Positions 27,329 to 36,880 of a stretch of DNA of 64,000 nt are shown piece after piece; within the stretch, counting starts at the first letter, position 1; each line of letters starts with the position of its first letter. The position numbers were made by a program, and so were the translations under genes. The notes below the pieces were generated by a model. That model was not told the origin of the DNA and did not search any database. It saw only the letters and a program-made list of their open reading frames with translations. This DNA comes from Bacillus sp. FJAT-45350 (GTDB lineage: Bacteria > Bacillota > Bacilli > Bacillales > NISU01): NCBI RefSeq assembly GCF_002335805.1, contig NZ_NISU01000001.1, forward strand, positions 1,930,079-1,994,078, written 5' to 3'.

Positions 27329-28141
27329 CTACCCTTCTTCCGCTACTTTTTCTCTATAATCTGAATTTACTATCTCATCCAACTGTTCATTAAGAAGAGC
27401 ATTTATCTGTTCGTCTTTTTCTGCTAATGCAAGGAGATTATAATGGGTTTGAGAAATTTTATGAGTAAGAAAATCAGCAACCAATTTTTCATCTACTTGA
27501 TTAATTGATTGTACAAAAAAATCCTGTTTTATCCCTATAATAATGGCACTATCCTTTTTCTCTAGCTCCCATTGTTCCCTTTCGTGCAATAGCCTCTTTA
27601 GTAAAAAAAACTCGCTAATCGCTTTTTTCCATTCTAAAAGTCCAAAATGCTCTGCTATATTTTGTAACAAAGCCGAATCGATCGAACGCAATTGACTAAT
27701 TGCTTGTTCGAATGTTAAATCTTTATTCTGGTATACAAACATTTTCGATTCATGAATTTCTTGTATAGACTGACTAAAAACTTTAATCATTTGTATTTGT
27801 CCACTGTCAGCTAATAAGTAATAATACAAACTACTATAATAATCCCCTGCTAACACACTTAATTGTCTGTTTTTCTTAACGTAATCAGAATTAACTTTGT
27901 GTAGTGAGACTTCTTCATGTGTTTTCAGAGCACTATCTACTAATAGCGTTGAGAGGGCAATAGCTTTCATATCTTTTTTCTGTCTTAACTCTTCATCTAG
28001 CATGGCATATAAAAAACAAAGCTTATCCTCATCAACACCTGGTCCTGGGATATACCTTTGCAAAAAAGAATGTTTAATAATTGTGTAAAATTGTTTCTTG
28101 CATTCAATTACTTTTTCATTGAAATGATGTAGTCTAACCAT
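27329..28141 (-). CDS. hepS: Heptaprenyl diphosphate synthase component I
   Basis: The 270-residue soluble, mostly helical protein is the small regulatory partner of HepT. It lacks aspartate-rich motifs, as the family does, and shows [18 protein letters not shown] near 110-127, typical of HepS. ATG 28141 ([10 protein letters not shown]) is chosen with GGGGGA upstream. An in-frame GTG at 28159 would place that site inside the gene. It leads the menaquinone operon, with a candidate extended -10 promoter about 50 bases upstream. Confidence 0.88.
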   Translation of the reverse strand: MVRLHHFNEKVIECKKQFYTIIKHSFLQRYIPGPGVDEDKLCFLYAMLDEELRQKKDMKAIALSTLLVDSALKTHEEVSLHKVNSDYVKKNRQLSVLAGDYYSSLYYYLLADSGQIQMIKVFSQSIQEIHESKMFVYQNKDLTFEQAISQLRSIDSALLQNIAEHFGLLEWKKAISEFFLLKRLLHEREQWELEKKDSAIIIGIKQDFFVQSINQVDEKLVADFLTHKISQTHYNLLALAEKDEQINALLNEQLDEIVNSDYREKVAEEG

Positions 28142-28192
28142 TAAACTTCCCCCAAACACAGTTACTATTAGTTAGATCGATTTTTCGTTATT

Positions 28193-28203
28193 ATTATAGC
28201 ACA
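28193..28203 (-). promoter_or_regulatory. Candidate extended -10 promoter of the menaquinone operon
   Basis: The minus strand reads TGTGCTATAAT, a perfect -10 box with the TGTG extension common in Bacillus. The -35 region (TTCTCG at 17 bases) is weak, as extended -10 promoters allow. It lies about 50 bases upstream of the hepS start and downstream of the hairpins that follow mtrB. Confidence 0.5.
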
Positions 28204-28299
28204 AGTCTAAAAGCACGAGAAATAATTCCTGTTTCAACAACAAGATAATGGAAAAAAAGATTTATTCCTAGACACTTTCATAAAAGTAGAAAACTCATT

Positions 28300-28340
28300 A
28301 GAGGTTGTCCTAAAAGGTATTACCTTTTAAGACAACCTCT
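28300..28340 (-). terminator. 20-bp hairpin between mtrB and hepS
   Basis: Two 20-base arms (28300-28319 and 28321-28340) pair with a single C/T difference. It is the second stem after mtrB and may reinforce termination. The sequence downstream on the minus strand is only moderately T-rich. Confidence 0.6.
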
Positions 28341-28344
28341 AAAA

Positions 28345-28371
28345 TAAAGAAAAGCAGGCTGACCTGCTTTT
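28345..28371 (-). terminator. mtrB terminator
   Basis: AAAGCAGG (28351-28358) pairs with CCTGCTTT (28363-28370) over a four-base loop and is followed on the minus strand by TTCTTTATTTT. The stem starts in the mtrB stop codon. Confidence 0.8.
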
Positions 28372-28585
28372 AGACTTCAGTATCTATTTCACCATGACTT
28401 GTTTGAATAACTGCTTTACCACGTACTTTTACTGCAGATGTATGATCTGTAAACTGTGCAATCATCACTTCACCTTTATCAAGTTTTTCAGAATGGTGAA
28501 AGCGAGTATCTGAACCTCTTGTAAGCCCAATGACATTTACGCCATCTTCTTTAGCTTTAATAACAAAGAAATCTTGATTAGCCAA
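28370..28585 (-). CDS. mtrB: trp RNA-binding attenuation protein TRAP
   Basis: The 71-residue protein matches the family along its whole length, with [33 protein letters not shown] and [16 protein letters not shown]. The lysines and arginine of the KKR RNA-binding set (in KLDKGE and VKVRG) are kept, as are the threonines near TRG and DHTS used for tryptophan binding. It forms an 11-subunit ring that binds (G/U)AG triplets when loaded with tryptophan. The cognate trp leader lies at 18472-18569. It follows folE, as in the B. subtilis mtrAB operon. Confidence 0.97.
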   Translation of the reverse strand: MANQDFFVIKAKEDGVNVIGLTRGSDTRFHHSEKLDKGEVMIAQFTDHTSAVKVRGKAVIQTSHGEIDTEV

Positions 28586-28720
28586 CGTGAATTCCTCCTT
28601 AATCTATATCGTTTAATTCTTATCCTAACTATTACGTATTCACGATTGTTTGTCAATTTCATTTATGGCGATTGTTAAAAATGTTTCTCTGACTTATAGC
28701 TAGGAGGAATTCGGTTAGCA

Positions 28721-29281
28721 TTACCCTTTTATGAATGAAAGAACTTCAGCTCTAGCAGGAGCATCGTCTACAAACACACCTCGTACAGCTGATGTTACTG
28801 TTGTTGCACCAGGTTTTTTCACACCACGCATCGTCATGCACATATGTTCTGCTTCTACGACAACAATAACACCGTGTGGATCTAACGTTTCCATTAGCGA
28901 CTCAGCTAAAGTTGATGTAATTCTCTCCTGTAATTGCGGGCGCTTTGTAACAGCTTCAACTGCTCTAGCTAATTTACTTAAACCTGTTACCTTACCTCCA
29001 CGAGGAATATAGCCAATATGAGCTTTCCCAAAGAAAGGTACTAGATGGTGTTCACACATAGAGTGGAACGAAATATCTTTAACAAGTACTAGCTCTTCAT
29101 GGTCTTCCCCAAATATTGTAGCAAAATGTTCTTTTGGGTCTTGATGTATCCCTTGGAACACCTCTTCATACATTTTTGCTACACGTTTTGGTGTATCAAG
29201 TAATCCCTCTCGGTTAGGGTCTTCACCGATTGCTTCTAATATCATTCGTACTGCTTGTTGTATTTTATCATGGTCTACCAT
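28721..29281 (-). CDS. folE: GTP cyclohydrolase I
   Basis: The 186-residue type IA enzyme opens the guanine ring of GTP to start folate synthesis. The zinc ligands Cys76, His79 and Cys148 are visible in [10 protein letters not shown] and EHMCMTMRG, and [20 protein letters not shown] and the catalytic region around them are intact. In B. subtilis it is mtrA, the first gene of the mtrAB operon. Here a gap of 135 bases separates it from mtrB. A hairpin terminator upstream divides it from hbs. Confidence 0.96.
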   Translation of the reverse strand: MVDHDKIQQAVRMILEAIGEDPNREGLLDTPKRVAKMYEEVFQGIHQDPKEHFATIFGEDHEELVLVKDISFHSMCEHHLVPFFGKAHIGYIPRGGKVTGLSKLARAVEAVTKRPQLQERITSTLAESLMETLDPHGVIVVVEAEHMCMTMRGVKKPGATTVTSAVRGVFVDDAPARAEVLSFIKG

Positions 29282-29353
29282 AATTTATATTGCCTCCATT
29301 CGACAAATTTCTAAAACATCTATAAGATTTTATCATAAGATTCTCAATTAAAG

Positions 29354-29400
29354 CAAAAAAAGAGGGGCTACAAAAGGGATTTTCCCTTTTGTAGCCCCTC
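29354..29400 (-). terminator. hbs terminator
   Basis: GAGGGGCTACAAAAGGGA (29362-29379) pairs perfectly with its complement (29383-29400) over a TTT loop, and seven T follow on the minus strand. It is one of the strongest terminators in the window. Confidence 0.92.
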
Positions 29401-29426
29401 AGCACATGAAATCATACACATATGTA

Positions 29427-29699
29427 TTATTTTACAGCGTCTTTCAACGCCTTACCTGGTTTGAAAGCTGGAATTTTTGACGCAGCAATTTCAATTTCTT
29501 CACCTGTTTGAGGGTTACGACCTTTACGAGCTGCACGTTCTCTCACCTCAAAGTTCCCAAAACCAATTAACTGTACTTTGTTACCTTCTTTTAACGTATC
29601 AGTAATCGCATCTAATACAGCATCAACAGCGTTAGTTGCATCCTTCTTTGATAATTCAGTTGCCTCTACGACTGCATTGATTAAATCTGTCTTGTTCAT
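29427..29699 (-). CDS. hbs: Histone-like DNA-binding protein HU
   Basis: The 90-residue basic protein begins [19 protein letters not shown] and contains the HU signature [21 protein letters not shown] near 46-66, the arm that grips bent DNA, and the C-terminal [14 protein letters not shown]. It compacts the nucleoid. GGGGAGGTG precedes the ATG. It is a separate unit between spoIVA and folE, with its own promoter and terminator, as expected for a highly expressed gene. Confidence 0.97.
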   Translation of the reverse strand: MNKTDLINAVVEATELSKKDATNAVDAVLDAITDTLKEGNKVQLIGFGNFEVRERAARKGRNPQTGEEIEIAASKIPAFKPGKALKDAVK

Positions 29700-29761
29700 T
29701 ACGATTCACCTCCCCTCGATAATGAAGTACTTTATACCACGTGTGTTCTAGAAAACACCCT

Positions 29762-29790
29762 CTTATAAACCGTAGAGAATCATGACTCAA
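29762..29790 (-). promoter_or_regulatory. Candidate hbs promoter
   Basis: TTGAGT (29785-29790) and TATAAG (29762-29767) on the minus strand are separated by 17 bases, about 65 bases before the hbs start. The match to sigma-A boxes is good but not perfect. The rest of the 350-base spoIVA-hbs gap shows no gene. Confidence 0.4.
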
Positions 29791-30007
29791 ATCCCTTTAC
29801 TACGGTTATGGTAAACGATCATCACTTATAATTCAACAGTTTTTGGTAAGATAAGACCTTTTTCCCCTCTTTTTTCCGGGTTTTGTGCTCTAGAGAACGT
29901 AAAAAGTTGGGTTTGTCCCAAGCTAGTTCCCTAATGAACAATATGCAAAGCTGAATTTGTAGCCTTACTAAGTCACCACCTAAGTATTTTATAGTTACCT
30001 GGTAAGT

Positions 30008-30040
30008 AAAAAAACTACCCTACTTTTGAAAGTAAGGTAG
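30008..30040 (-). terminator. spoIVA terminator
   Basis: On the minus strand CTACCTTACTTT pairs with AAAGTAGGGTAG over a two-base apparent loop (the end pairs probably open), followed by seven T. It lies ten bases after the spoIVA stop. Confidence 0.85.
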
Positions 30041-30050
30041 CTTTTTCTAC

Positions 30051-31529
30051 TTATAATATAATTGCAATTAATCCGCCTGAGCCTTCGTTTATAATTCTTT
30101 CTAGAGTTTCTTTCAGCTTATAACGAGCATTTTCTGGCATTAATGATAATTTTGCTGAAATTCCTTCTCTTACAATTGAGTTGAGTGAGCGTCCAAAGAT
30201 ATCTGACTCCCATATCGATAATGGATTTTCTTCAAAATCTTGCATTAGATAACGTACGAGTTCTTCACTTTGCTTCTCTGTCCCAATTATCGGAGCAAAT
30301 TCAGACTCTACATCTACTTTAATCATATGAATTGATGGTGCTACTGCTTTCAGACGAACACCAAATCTTGATCCTTGACGGATAATCTCTGGCTCATCTA
30401 AGCTCATATCCGTAATCGTTGGAGCTGCGATACCATAGCCTGTTTGTTTCACCATCTTCAGCGCCTCAGCTACTTGGTCATATTCTGCTTTTGCATGAGC
30501 AAAGTCTTGCATAAGTTGTAGTAAGTGGTCCTTCCCTCTAATTTCCACACCTACTACTTCTTTTAAAATTTCATCATATAAATAGTCAGGTGCATACAAA
30601 TCAATTTCTGCTACACCCTGCCCCATCTCAATTCCAGCAAGACCAGCACTTTCAATAAAGTCATATTCTCCAAATTGTCCTACGACACGGTCGACATCAC
30701 GGAGACGTTTAATGTCGTTCACCGTATCTCTAACTGATTCTTCATAGCTCTTACGTAACCAGTGATCCTCACGTAATACCATTACCCAACTCGGTAGATT
30801 TACGTTAACTTCATGTACAGGGAATTCAAATAATACTTCTCTAAGTACATTATGAATATCATGGTCAGTCATGCTTTCGATACTCATTGAAAGTACTGGA
30901 ATATCATGCTTCTCTGCTAAGGCTGAACGTAATTCCTCTGTTTGTGGATTATGAGGATGAACACTATTTACAATCATGATAAACGGCTTACCAACCTCTT
31001 TTAACTCATCAATTACTCGTTCCTCTGATTCAATATAATCCTCTCTAGCAATGTCCCCAATAGAGCCATCAGTTGTTACTACAACACCTAGAGTAGAATG
31101 CTCTTGAATTACTTTTCTTGTACCTATTTCTGCTGCCTCTTGAAAAGGAATTGGCTCTTCATACCAAGGAGTATTAATCATTCTTGGACCATTTTCATCT
31201 TCATACCCTTTAGCACCTGGTACAGCATAACCAACACAATCAACTAAACGAATATTAACATCTAAACCTTCATCCACATGAATCGATATCGCATTGTTTG
31301 GAACGAATTTAGGCTCAGTTGTCATTATTGTTTTTCCTGCTGCACTTTGTGGTAGTTCGTCTTGAGCACGAGCTCTATCAGCCTCATTTTCAATATTTGG
31401 AATCACCACAAGTTCCATAAATTTTTTAATGAAAGTTGACTTACCAGTACGTACAGAACCTACAACTCCTAAGTAAATGTCGCCACCTGTACGTTCGGCG
31501 ATATCCTTGAAAATATCAACCTTTTCCAC
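30051..31529 (-). CDS. spoIVA: Stage IV sporulation protein A (spore coat ATPase)
   Basis: The 492-residue protein has an N-terminal P-loop, GSVRTGKSTFIKKF, near 24-37, the following TTEPKFVPN and DCVGYAVPGAKG segments, and NSVHPHNP in place of a G-protein NKxD motif. The C-terminus ending in GLIAIIL is the membrane-proximal polymerisation tail known from B. subtilis. SpoIVA hydrolyses ATP to polymerise on the forespore surface as the basement layer of the coat, anchored by SpoVM. A sigma-E-like promoter is visible upstream, in keeping with mother-cell expression. Confidence 0.97.
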   Translation of the reverse strand: MEKVDIFKDIAERTGGDIYLGVVGSVRTGKSTFIKKFMELVVIPNIENEADRARAQDELPQSAAGKTIMTTEPKFVPNNAISIHVDEGLDVNIRLVDCVGYAVPGAKGYEDENGPRMINTPWYEEPIPFQEAAEIGTRKVIQEHSTLGVVVTTDGSIGDIAREDYIESEERVIDELKEVGKPFIMIVNSVHPHNPQTEELRSALAEKHDIPVLSMSIESMTDHDIHNVLREVLFEFPVHEVNVNLPSWVMVLREDHWLRKSYEESVRDTVNDIKRLRDVDRVVGQFGEYDFIESAGLAGIEMGQGVAEIDLYAPDYLYDEILKEVVGVEIRGKDHLLQLMQDFAHAKAEYDQVAEALKMVKQTGYGIAAPTITDMSLDEPEIIRQGSRFGVRLKAVAPSIHMIKVDVESEFAPIIGTEKQSEELVRYLMQDFEENPLSIWESDIFGRSLNSIVREGISAKLSLMPENARYKLKETLERIINEGSGGLIAIIL

Positions 31530-31600
31530 GTGATCCCCTCCCGATCAATGTATAATTTTAAAAATTCACCTTTAACTCCGTTTTAACTAGGACAATACTA

Positions 31601-31629
31601 TACATATGATGTTGTCCACAAAATATGAC
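31601..31629 (-). promoter_or_regulatory. Candidate sigma-E promoter of spoIVA
   Basis: On the minus strand GTCATATT (31622-31629) is followed after 13 bases by CATATGTA (31601-31608), close to the sigma-E pattern of ATATT, 13-15 bases, CATACA. It lies about 70 bases before the spoIVA start. spoIVA belongs to the sigma-E regulon in B. subtilis. Confidence 0.55.
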
Positions 31630-31713
31630 TAATGAATATAAATGCTTTTACTAGAATCCTTTTATACTATCGAAGCAAAGTGAATTTCTATTACTAATAA
31701 TATTCAGGAACAC

Positions 31714-31758
31714 AAAATGCCCCTTCCTTTTGTATGTATATGAAAAAGAAGAGGCATT
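31714..31758 (-). terminator. Imperfect hairpin after yphF
   Basis: On the minus strand AATGCCTCTTCTTTTT pairs imperfectly with AAAAGGAAGGGGCATT over about 12 bases, followed by TTTTG. It lies about 35 bases after the yphF stop and probably ends that transcript. Confidence 0.55.
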
Positions 31759-31793
31759 ATCACTATTAATTTAAAAAAACTAATTTAATTTTA

Positions 31794-32519
31794 CTAAGGT
31801 AGAAAAAACATATACTCTGGTTCACCAGCTTCATTTATCGTATAAGGAAAACTAAATACTGGTACAAACGGTGAATCTTCGACTAAAATGGAACGAATAT
31901 CGTCCCCATTTTCAAAAGAATGGTTTTCTTTTTGGAGTAACGCCATATTTAAGTCAATTTTATAATCGATTAATATATTCCCTTTATTATCCAGCAATAA
32001 TGGAACAGAGTTCTCAAAATAACGAGTACGAACCCTAGGGTACTCATCATAATTTAACTCTTTATAGTCAATCGTAAACAAACCTACATCCACCATCTCA
32101 TCTACAGGCGGAAATTGATGGCGGCGTATGTAGTTATTTAAACGAGTTTGAAAGTCTTGAACTTCTCTCATAACAGCTAAGTCAACCAACTTCACCTCTG
32201 GAGCTTCTTCAACATTAATTAAAACGTATTGAAAAACTCCTCCATTCTCAAAGGAATTACCTGGTGCTTGCTGTAAATACCTTGGGACCAGCTGACGAAA
32301 ATCTACTGGATATTTTTGGTAGATAGGAGTATTCATATCACGAGTCTTGATAGGTAATACTCCATGATCCTGCTGGAACTGATTAACTGCCTGCTGAACA
32401 GAATTTAACTGATCTGGGTATGCTATTTGATTTTCAGCTCGTTGGTCATTAGGATAAAGACAACCACTTAACATAGTCATGACCATTAACAAGCTTATAC
32501 ATTTGATTGCTACCTTCAT
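31794..32519 (-). CDS. yphF: YphF-like lipoprotein
   Basis: The 241-residue protein starts with a lipoprotein signal, MKVAIKCISLLMVMTMLSGC, whose lipobox LSGC puts the mature N-terminal cysteine near residue 20. It would be anchored on the outer face of the membrane. The rest is a soluble domain rich in acidic residues. ATG 32519 is chosen with GGAGG upstream. A start at 32555 would add 12 residues before the signal. Position between yphE and spoIVA and the general pattern match B. subtilis YphF, whose function is unknown. Confidence 0.85.
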   Translation of the reverse strand: MKVAIKCISLLMVMTMLSGCLYPNDQRAENQIAYPDQLNSVQQAVNQFQQDHGVLPIKTRDMNTPIYQKYPVDFRQLVPRYLQQAPGNSFENGGVFQYVLINVEEAPEVKLVDLAVMREVQDFQTRLNNYIRRHQFPPVDEMVDVGLFTIDYKELNYDEYPRVRTRYFENSVPLLLDNKGNILIDYKIDLNMALLQKENHSFENGDDIRSILVEDSPFVPVFSFPYTINEAGEPEYMFFLP

Positions 32520-32609
32520 TTCATAAACCTCCATAACGAAACAGGTTACCGTCATATTTACTTTTATATACGGTACTGCTTGGATAGCTTGTCTCTATAC
32601 GTTTTTGCT

Positions 32610-32810
32610 TTAAACCGCAGTAGGACCACCAATAACAATAATAAAAACTATGAGACCAGAAATTACTAAACAAATAAAAGAAATCGTCAAAACTATCTTC
32701 TGTATAATCCCCTTTAACTTCGCACGACTAAATAGCGCAGTTATGGCAGATACAAACATAAGCCCTAGCGCTATAAATGAAACCCACATATTTAACATCG
32801 CTTGTGACAT
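32610..32810 (-). CDS. yphE: YphE-like small membrane protein (DUF2768)
   Basis: The 66-residue protein has two hydrophobic segments, about 5-24 and 38-60, joined by a short basic stretch (FSRAKLKGIIQK). It begins MSQAMLNMWVSFIALGLM. ATG 32810 follows AGGAGG. An in-frame start at 32903 lacks a ribosome site. The position between spoVIF and yphF matches B. subtilis YphE. The function is unknown. Confidence 0.8.
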   Translation of the reverse strand: MSQAMLNMWVSFIALGLMFVSAITALFSRAKLKGIIQKIVLTISFICLVISGLIVFIIVIGGPTAV

Positions 32811-32962
32811 CGTTCCCTTACCTCCTTTACTATCAGTCAACATTATATCATACAATTTTATAAAGAATAAAAGGTAAGCTTGTCCAATGGGTGAACTTGT
32901 CATTAATTATGAGTTTATAAATTAGAAGTTACTTGCTGAACACCCTCTTGTCTGTAAAAAAC

Positions 32963-33002
32963 AAAAAAATAGTTGGAGAAATAGGGGCAACATTCTCCAA
33001 CT
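32963..33002 (-). terminator. spoVIF terminator
   Basis: AGTTGGAGAA (32971-32980) pairs with TTCTCCAACT (32993-33002) across a 12-base loop, and seven T follow on the minus strand. It lies 100 bases after the spoVIF stop. Confidence 0.8.
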
Positions 33003-33102
33003 TGACTAAACACGTTCCTATATCTACAGCCTCAGTTTGATAGTCCGTTCTTTACACCATATGCTAAGTAGCAAGATGTTGCTTGAGCATATGCCTAACT
33101 TC

Positions 33103-33363
33103 CTATTTTTTATCAAACATTTTTGCAAGGGTTGCGAAATCAAGAGGCATGTTATTGTTAATAATCGTTTCAACGATTTTGTCTTCCTTTTCCTTTGAAA
33201 CCGAAACATTTGCAATTTGAGAAACTTGAGATATTAGTTGACGTATTGTATCCTCATCTTGTAAATCAGATTGACCAACTGAGTTAGCAATCTGAAATAA
33301 GTCTTCTTGTTTAATATTCGTCTTTTCCTCGAGATTATCGAAAAAAGAATTATTATTAGACAA
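33103..33363 (-). CDS. spoVIF: Stage VI sporulation protein F
   Basis: The 86-residue acidic protein has the SpoVIF pattern: FFDNLEEKTNIKQEDLFQIANS at the N-terminus, DEDTIRQLISQVSQIAN in the middle and KEDKIVETIINNN with DFATLAKMF at the end. In B. subtilis SpoVIF (YjcC) is needed for late coat assembly and GerE-dependent expression, and it lies elsewhere on the chromosome. In this window it follows gpsA, close to spoIVA. The identification is from family resemblance by eye. Confidence 0.8.
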   Translation of the reverse strand: MSNNNSFFDNLEEKTNIKQEDLFQIANSVGQSDLQDEDTIRQLISQVSQIANVSVSKEKEDKIVETIINNNMPLDFATLAKMFDKK

Positions 33364-33477
33364 ATGAAGTCCTCCCTCACTAATGGTGTCAACATATCCT
33401 ATGCGACCACTAGTTAGGTGTGCCTGTTTAAAGCTAGCGAATAATAGGATTACCCCTTCACTATCTTTACTAAATAT

Positions 33478-34509
33478 CTACTTCTCAGACAGGATTGATA
33501 TTAAATCTTCCACTTCATGTTTTCTTCCACGCTTCATTAATTCTTTCACAGCATCCTCTGGAACTTTCCCTTCAAATAAAACCTGGTATAACACTGTTGT
33601 AATTGGCATATCGACTTTTACTTGCTTAGAAAGATGATATGCAGCTTCAGTCGTTCGAATTCCTTCTACAACCATTCCCATACTACTTAACACTTCCTCA
33701 AGAGGTAACCCTTTTCCAAGCATGTTACCAGCACGCCAATTTCTACTATGTACACTTGTACAAGTAACAATTAAATCCCCTAAACCAGAAAGACCAGCAA
33801 ATGTTAATGGGTTGGCTCCAAGCTTTATTCCAAGTCGAGCAATTTCTGCCAGCCCTCTTGTCATAAATGCAGCTTTAGCATTATCCCCAAAGCCTAATCC
33901 ATCAGTCATCCCAATTCCTAATGCAATAATGTTCTTCAATGCTCCGCCAATTTCAACTCCAATTAAATCAGCATTAGTATACACTCGGAAATGCTCATTA
34001 ATAAATAGGTCTTGGGCAAATTCAGACGCTTCATTTAACTGTGAAGACACTGTTACAGTTGTAGGCTGTCTACGACAAACTTCCTCAGCATGACTTGGAC
34101 CCGATAATGTTACCACTGCTTTTATGTACTTTGCAGGAACTTCATCTTCAATCATTTCAGAAATTCGCTTAAACGTCCCTGGTTCGATTCCCTTACTAGC
34201 ATGGATAATATGAACTTTTTTCGTAAGGTATGTTCCTATTTCCTTTGAAACCTCTCGAATTGCCTTTGTTGGTACGACTAAAACAATTGATTCAACTTCG
34301 TTAACAGCTGATTCTATACTTGATGTCGCAACGATCTTTTCTGAGAGAGTGATATTTGGAAGATATCTACTATTTGTATGCTGTTCATTTATTTCTTGGG
34401 CTTGTTCCTCTCGACGTGCCCAAATTTTCACTTGATGATCATTGTCCGCTAATACAATGGCTAACGCTGTGCCCCAGCTCCCTGCACCAATGACTGCTAC
34501 CTTCGCCAT
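33478..34509 (-). CDS. gpsA: Glycerol-3-phosphate dehydrogenase [NAD(P)+]
   Basis: The 343-residue enzyme reduces dihydroxyacetone phosphate to glycerol 3-phosphate for phospholipid synthesis. The N-terminal GAGSWGTALA binds the nucleotide, SGPSHAEEV is the conserved middle segment, and GALKNIIALGIGMTDGLGFGDN (in part) with its catalytic lysine lies near 190. It is 18 bases downstream of plsY, whose acyltransferase uses its product, so the pair forms a two-gene lipid module. Confidence 0.97.
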   Translation of the reverse strand: MAKVAVIGAGSWGTALAIVLADNDHQVKIWARREEQAQEINEQHTNSRYLPNITLSEKIVATSSIESAVNEVESIVLVVPTKAIREVSKEIGTYLTKKVHIIHASKGIEPGTFKRISEMIEDEVPAKYIKAVVTLSGPSHAEEVCRRQPTTVTVSSQLNEASEFAQDLFINEHFRVYTNADLIGVEIGGALKNIIALGIGMTDGLGFGDNAKAAFMTRGLAEIARLGIKLGANPLTFAGLSGLGDLIVTCTSVHSRNWRAGNMLGKGLPLEEVLSSMGMVVEGIRTTEAAYHLSKQVKVDMPITTVLYQVLFEGKVPEDAVKELMKRGRKHEVEDLISILSEK

Positions 34510-34527
34510 TATCTCAACTCCTTATCA

Positions 34528-35139
34528 TTAGGTCGTTTTTTCTTTCTTACCAATCTTATTTTCCGTTCCTTGAATTAATCTAACAATGTTTGTTCTATGT
34601 CGCCAAAATGAAAGAAGCGCAACAATACATGCTAGATAGAAATATGAGATAGGATATTGATAATAATCGAGAAAAATAAATGTAAAAATAGCAGTAAACA
34701 AAACAAATAATAAAGACCCTAATGAAACAAATCTTGTGATGACAATAGTTAAAATAGCTATAATTCCTGCAAGTAGTGCTGGTATAAATACAATGGTGGC
34801 AATCATACCAATTGTTGTTGCGACACCTTTACCACCTCGAAACCCATGAAACAATGGCCAGTTATGTCCAATAACAGCAGCAAATCCTGCTAAAACAGGA
34901 GCAATACCTGGTCCCTCTATCGATAAAGCTATAAGTACGGCTACAACCCCTTTAAGAGCATCTAAAAGAAGAACTGTTACAGCCGGTCCCACCCCCAAAA
35001 CTCGTAAGGTATTTGTAGCGCCTGCATTTCCACTTCCATGCTGACGAATATCTACCTTTTTAATTTTTTTAGCAATAATATAACTAAAACTTATCGAGCC
35101 TAGGAGATATGAAATAATAATTGATAATATAATTCCCAT
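34528..35139 (-). CDS. plsY: Acyl-phosphate:glycerol-3-phosphate acyltransferase PlsY
   Basis: The 203-residue integral membrane protein has five or more hydrophobic segments and the three PlsY motifs: SGNAGATNTLRVLG near 36-49, GHNWPLFHGFRGGKGVATTIG near 90-110 (given in part) and a C-terminal RHRTNI with LIQGTENKIG. It transfers an acyl group from acyl phosphate to glycerol 3-phosphate, the first step of phosphatidic acid synthesis. It precedes gpsA. Confidence 0.95.
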   Translation of the reverse strand: MGIILSIIISYLLGSISFSYIIAKKIKKVDIRQHGSGNAGATNTLRVLGVGPAVTVLLLDALKGVVAVLIALSIEGPGIAPVLAGFAAVIGHNWPLFHGFRGGKGVATTIGMIATIVFIPALLAGIIAILTIVITRFVSLGSLLFVLFTAIFTFIFLDYYQYPISYFYLACIVALLSFWRHRTNIVRLIQGTENKIGKKEKTT

Positions 35140-35169
35140 AGTTTCTCTCCCTTTTTAAAGCTAGTTAGA

Positions 35170-35193
35170 GAGGTTGGCTATATAACCAACCTC
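35170..35193. terminator. Hairpin between der and plsY
   Basis: GAGGTTGG and CCAACCTC pair across eight bases. No T-run follows on the minus strand, so it may only attenuate or mark the end of the der mRNA. Confidence 0.35.
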
Positions 35194-35278
35194 ATTTTAC
35201 ATATAATACATACCCAATCGTTATGGTCCACTCATTTCATCAAAATAAGACAAAAAGCAGTCCTAACACTTTATTGGT

Positions 35279-36592
35279 TTAATCATTTTTTTTACGTGCG
35301 AAGATTTTAATTGGCGTACCTTCAAATTCAAACGTATCACGTAAACGGTTTTCTAAGAAGCGTTCATATGAAAAGTGCATTAATTCTGGTTCATTTACAA
35401 AGAAGACAAACGCTGGTGGTCCAACAGCCACTTGTGTAACATAGTTAATTTTTAAACGCTTTCCTTTGTCAGTAGGTGTTGGGTTCATTGCTACGGCATC
35501 CATTATGACATCATTTAATACATTTGTTGGTACACGTAAATTGTGGCTTTCTGATACTCTTTTGACCGTTGGAAGAACATGTTGTAAACGTTGCTTTGTT
35601 TTTGCAGATAAAAATAGAATTGGTGCATACGTCAAAAACAAGAAGTGATCACGAATCTTCTGCTCGAATTTCTGCATTGTTTTATCATCTTTTTCAAGTG
35701 TATCCCATTTATTTACGACAATAATAACGGCTCTACCTGCTTCATGAGCATAACCAGCAATTTTTTTATCTTGCTCAATAATTCCTTCCTCAGCATTAAT
35801 TACAACAAGAACAACGTCAGAACGTTCAATCGCTTTTAACGCACGAAGAACACTATACTTCTCGGTTGTTTCATATACTTTTCCACGTTTTCTCATCCCA
35901 GCAGTGTCAATTAGGACATAATCTTGTCCATCTCTTGTAAATGGCGTATCAATCGCATCTCTAGTCGTACCTGCGATATCACTAACAATCACTCGCTCTT
36001 TCCCAAGCATCGCATTGACTAAAGAAGATTTCCCTACATTCGGACGTCCAATTAATGAGATTCTAACAGTATCCTCATCGTAATCATCCTCTTGCTCATC
36101 AGGAAAATGCTTAATTACTTCATCTAGAAGATCCCCTAATCCAAGTCCATGAGAACCTGATATTCCAATTGGGTCACCAATACCAAGTGAATAAAACTCA
36201 TATAGCTGTTCTTGCATATCCGGATTATCAATTTTATTTACACCTAGTACAATCGGTTTTTTTGAGCGGAAAAGGATTTTAACAACTTCTTCATCAGCAC
36301 TCGTAATTCCTTCACGACCATTAACAATAAAGATAATTACATCTGCTTCCTTTATTGCTAATTCAGCTTGCTCTCTCATTTGATTTAATAACGGTTCATC
36401 ACCAAGTTCAATTCCACCTGTATCAATTAGGTTGAAATCACGGTTTAACCATTCTCCTGAGCTATACAGTCTATCTCTTGTGACACCTGGCATATCTTCA
36501 ACTATCGCTACTCTTTCCCCAACGATACGATTAAAGATAGTTGATTTCCCTACATTCGGGCGCCCAACTATTGCAACAACTGGTTTTGGCAT
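35279..36592 (-). CDS. der: Ribosome-associated GTPase Der (EngA)
   Basis: The 437-residue protein has two G domains in tandem, the first with [16 protein letters not shown] and NKID near 8-120, the second with [16 protein letters not shown] and NKWD near 183-295. A C-terminal KH-like domain ends in basic residues (FARKKND). It is essential for assembly of the 50S ribosomal subunit. ATG 36592 ([11 protein letters not shown]) follows AAGGGTG. A start three codons earlier is less likely. Confidence 0.97.
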   Translation of the reverse strand: MPKPVVAIVGRPNVGKSTIFNRIVGERVAIVEDMPGVTRDRLYSSGEWLNRDFNLIDTGGIELGDEPLLNQMREQAELAIKEADVIIFIVNGREGITSADEEVVKILFRSKKPIVLGVNKIDNPDMQEQLYEFYSLGIGDPIGISGSHGLGLGDLLDEVIKHFPDEQEDDYDEDTVRISLIGRPNVGKSSLVNAMLGKERVIVSDIAGTTRDAIDTPFTRDGQDYVLIDTAGMRKRGKVYETTEKYSVLRALKAIERSDVVLVVINAEEGIIEQDKKIAGYAHEAGRAVIIVVNKWDTLEKDDKTMQKFEQKIRDHFLFLTYAPILFLSAKTKQRLQHVLPTVKRVSESHNLRVPTNVLNDVIMDAVAMNPTPTDKGKRLKINYVTQVAVGPPAFVFFVNEPELMHFSYERFLENRLRDTFEFEGTPIKIFARKKND

Positions 36593-36880
36593 GACGTACA
36601 CCCTTTCATCTTCTCTAATTATATTTTAAATTTTTTACTGTATGTCCATTTTTAACTTTCAGAGGGGCATAATGGCGGTTCAAAACCTTTTAGCTCCTCA
36701 AAGCAATAATTCTCCTCACTGTTGTTCCAAAAGCACCTTGGTTATAGCGCCTTACAATGAATAGAAGAATTGCACGACCCTTTTTAAAATTAACATATTT
36801 ATCAAATTATCGGGATAAGTCTGGAAACATAGCTAATCTATTCTAACAAAATACCTACTAAACGACAATGTTATTCCGCT

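Noticed and set aside
33024-33215. A 63-codon minus-strand frame overlapping spoVIF
   Set aside because: It is in another frame than spoVIF, with no ribosome site and an arginine/lysine-rich product typical of a shadow frame.
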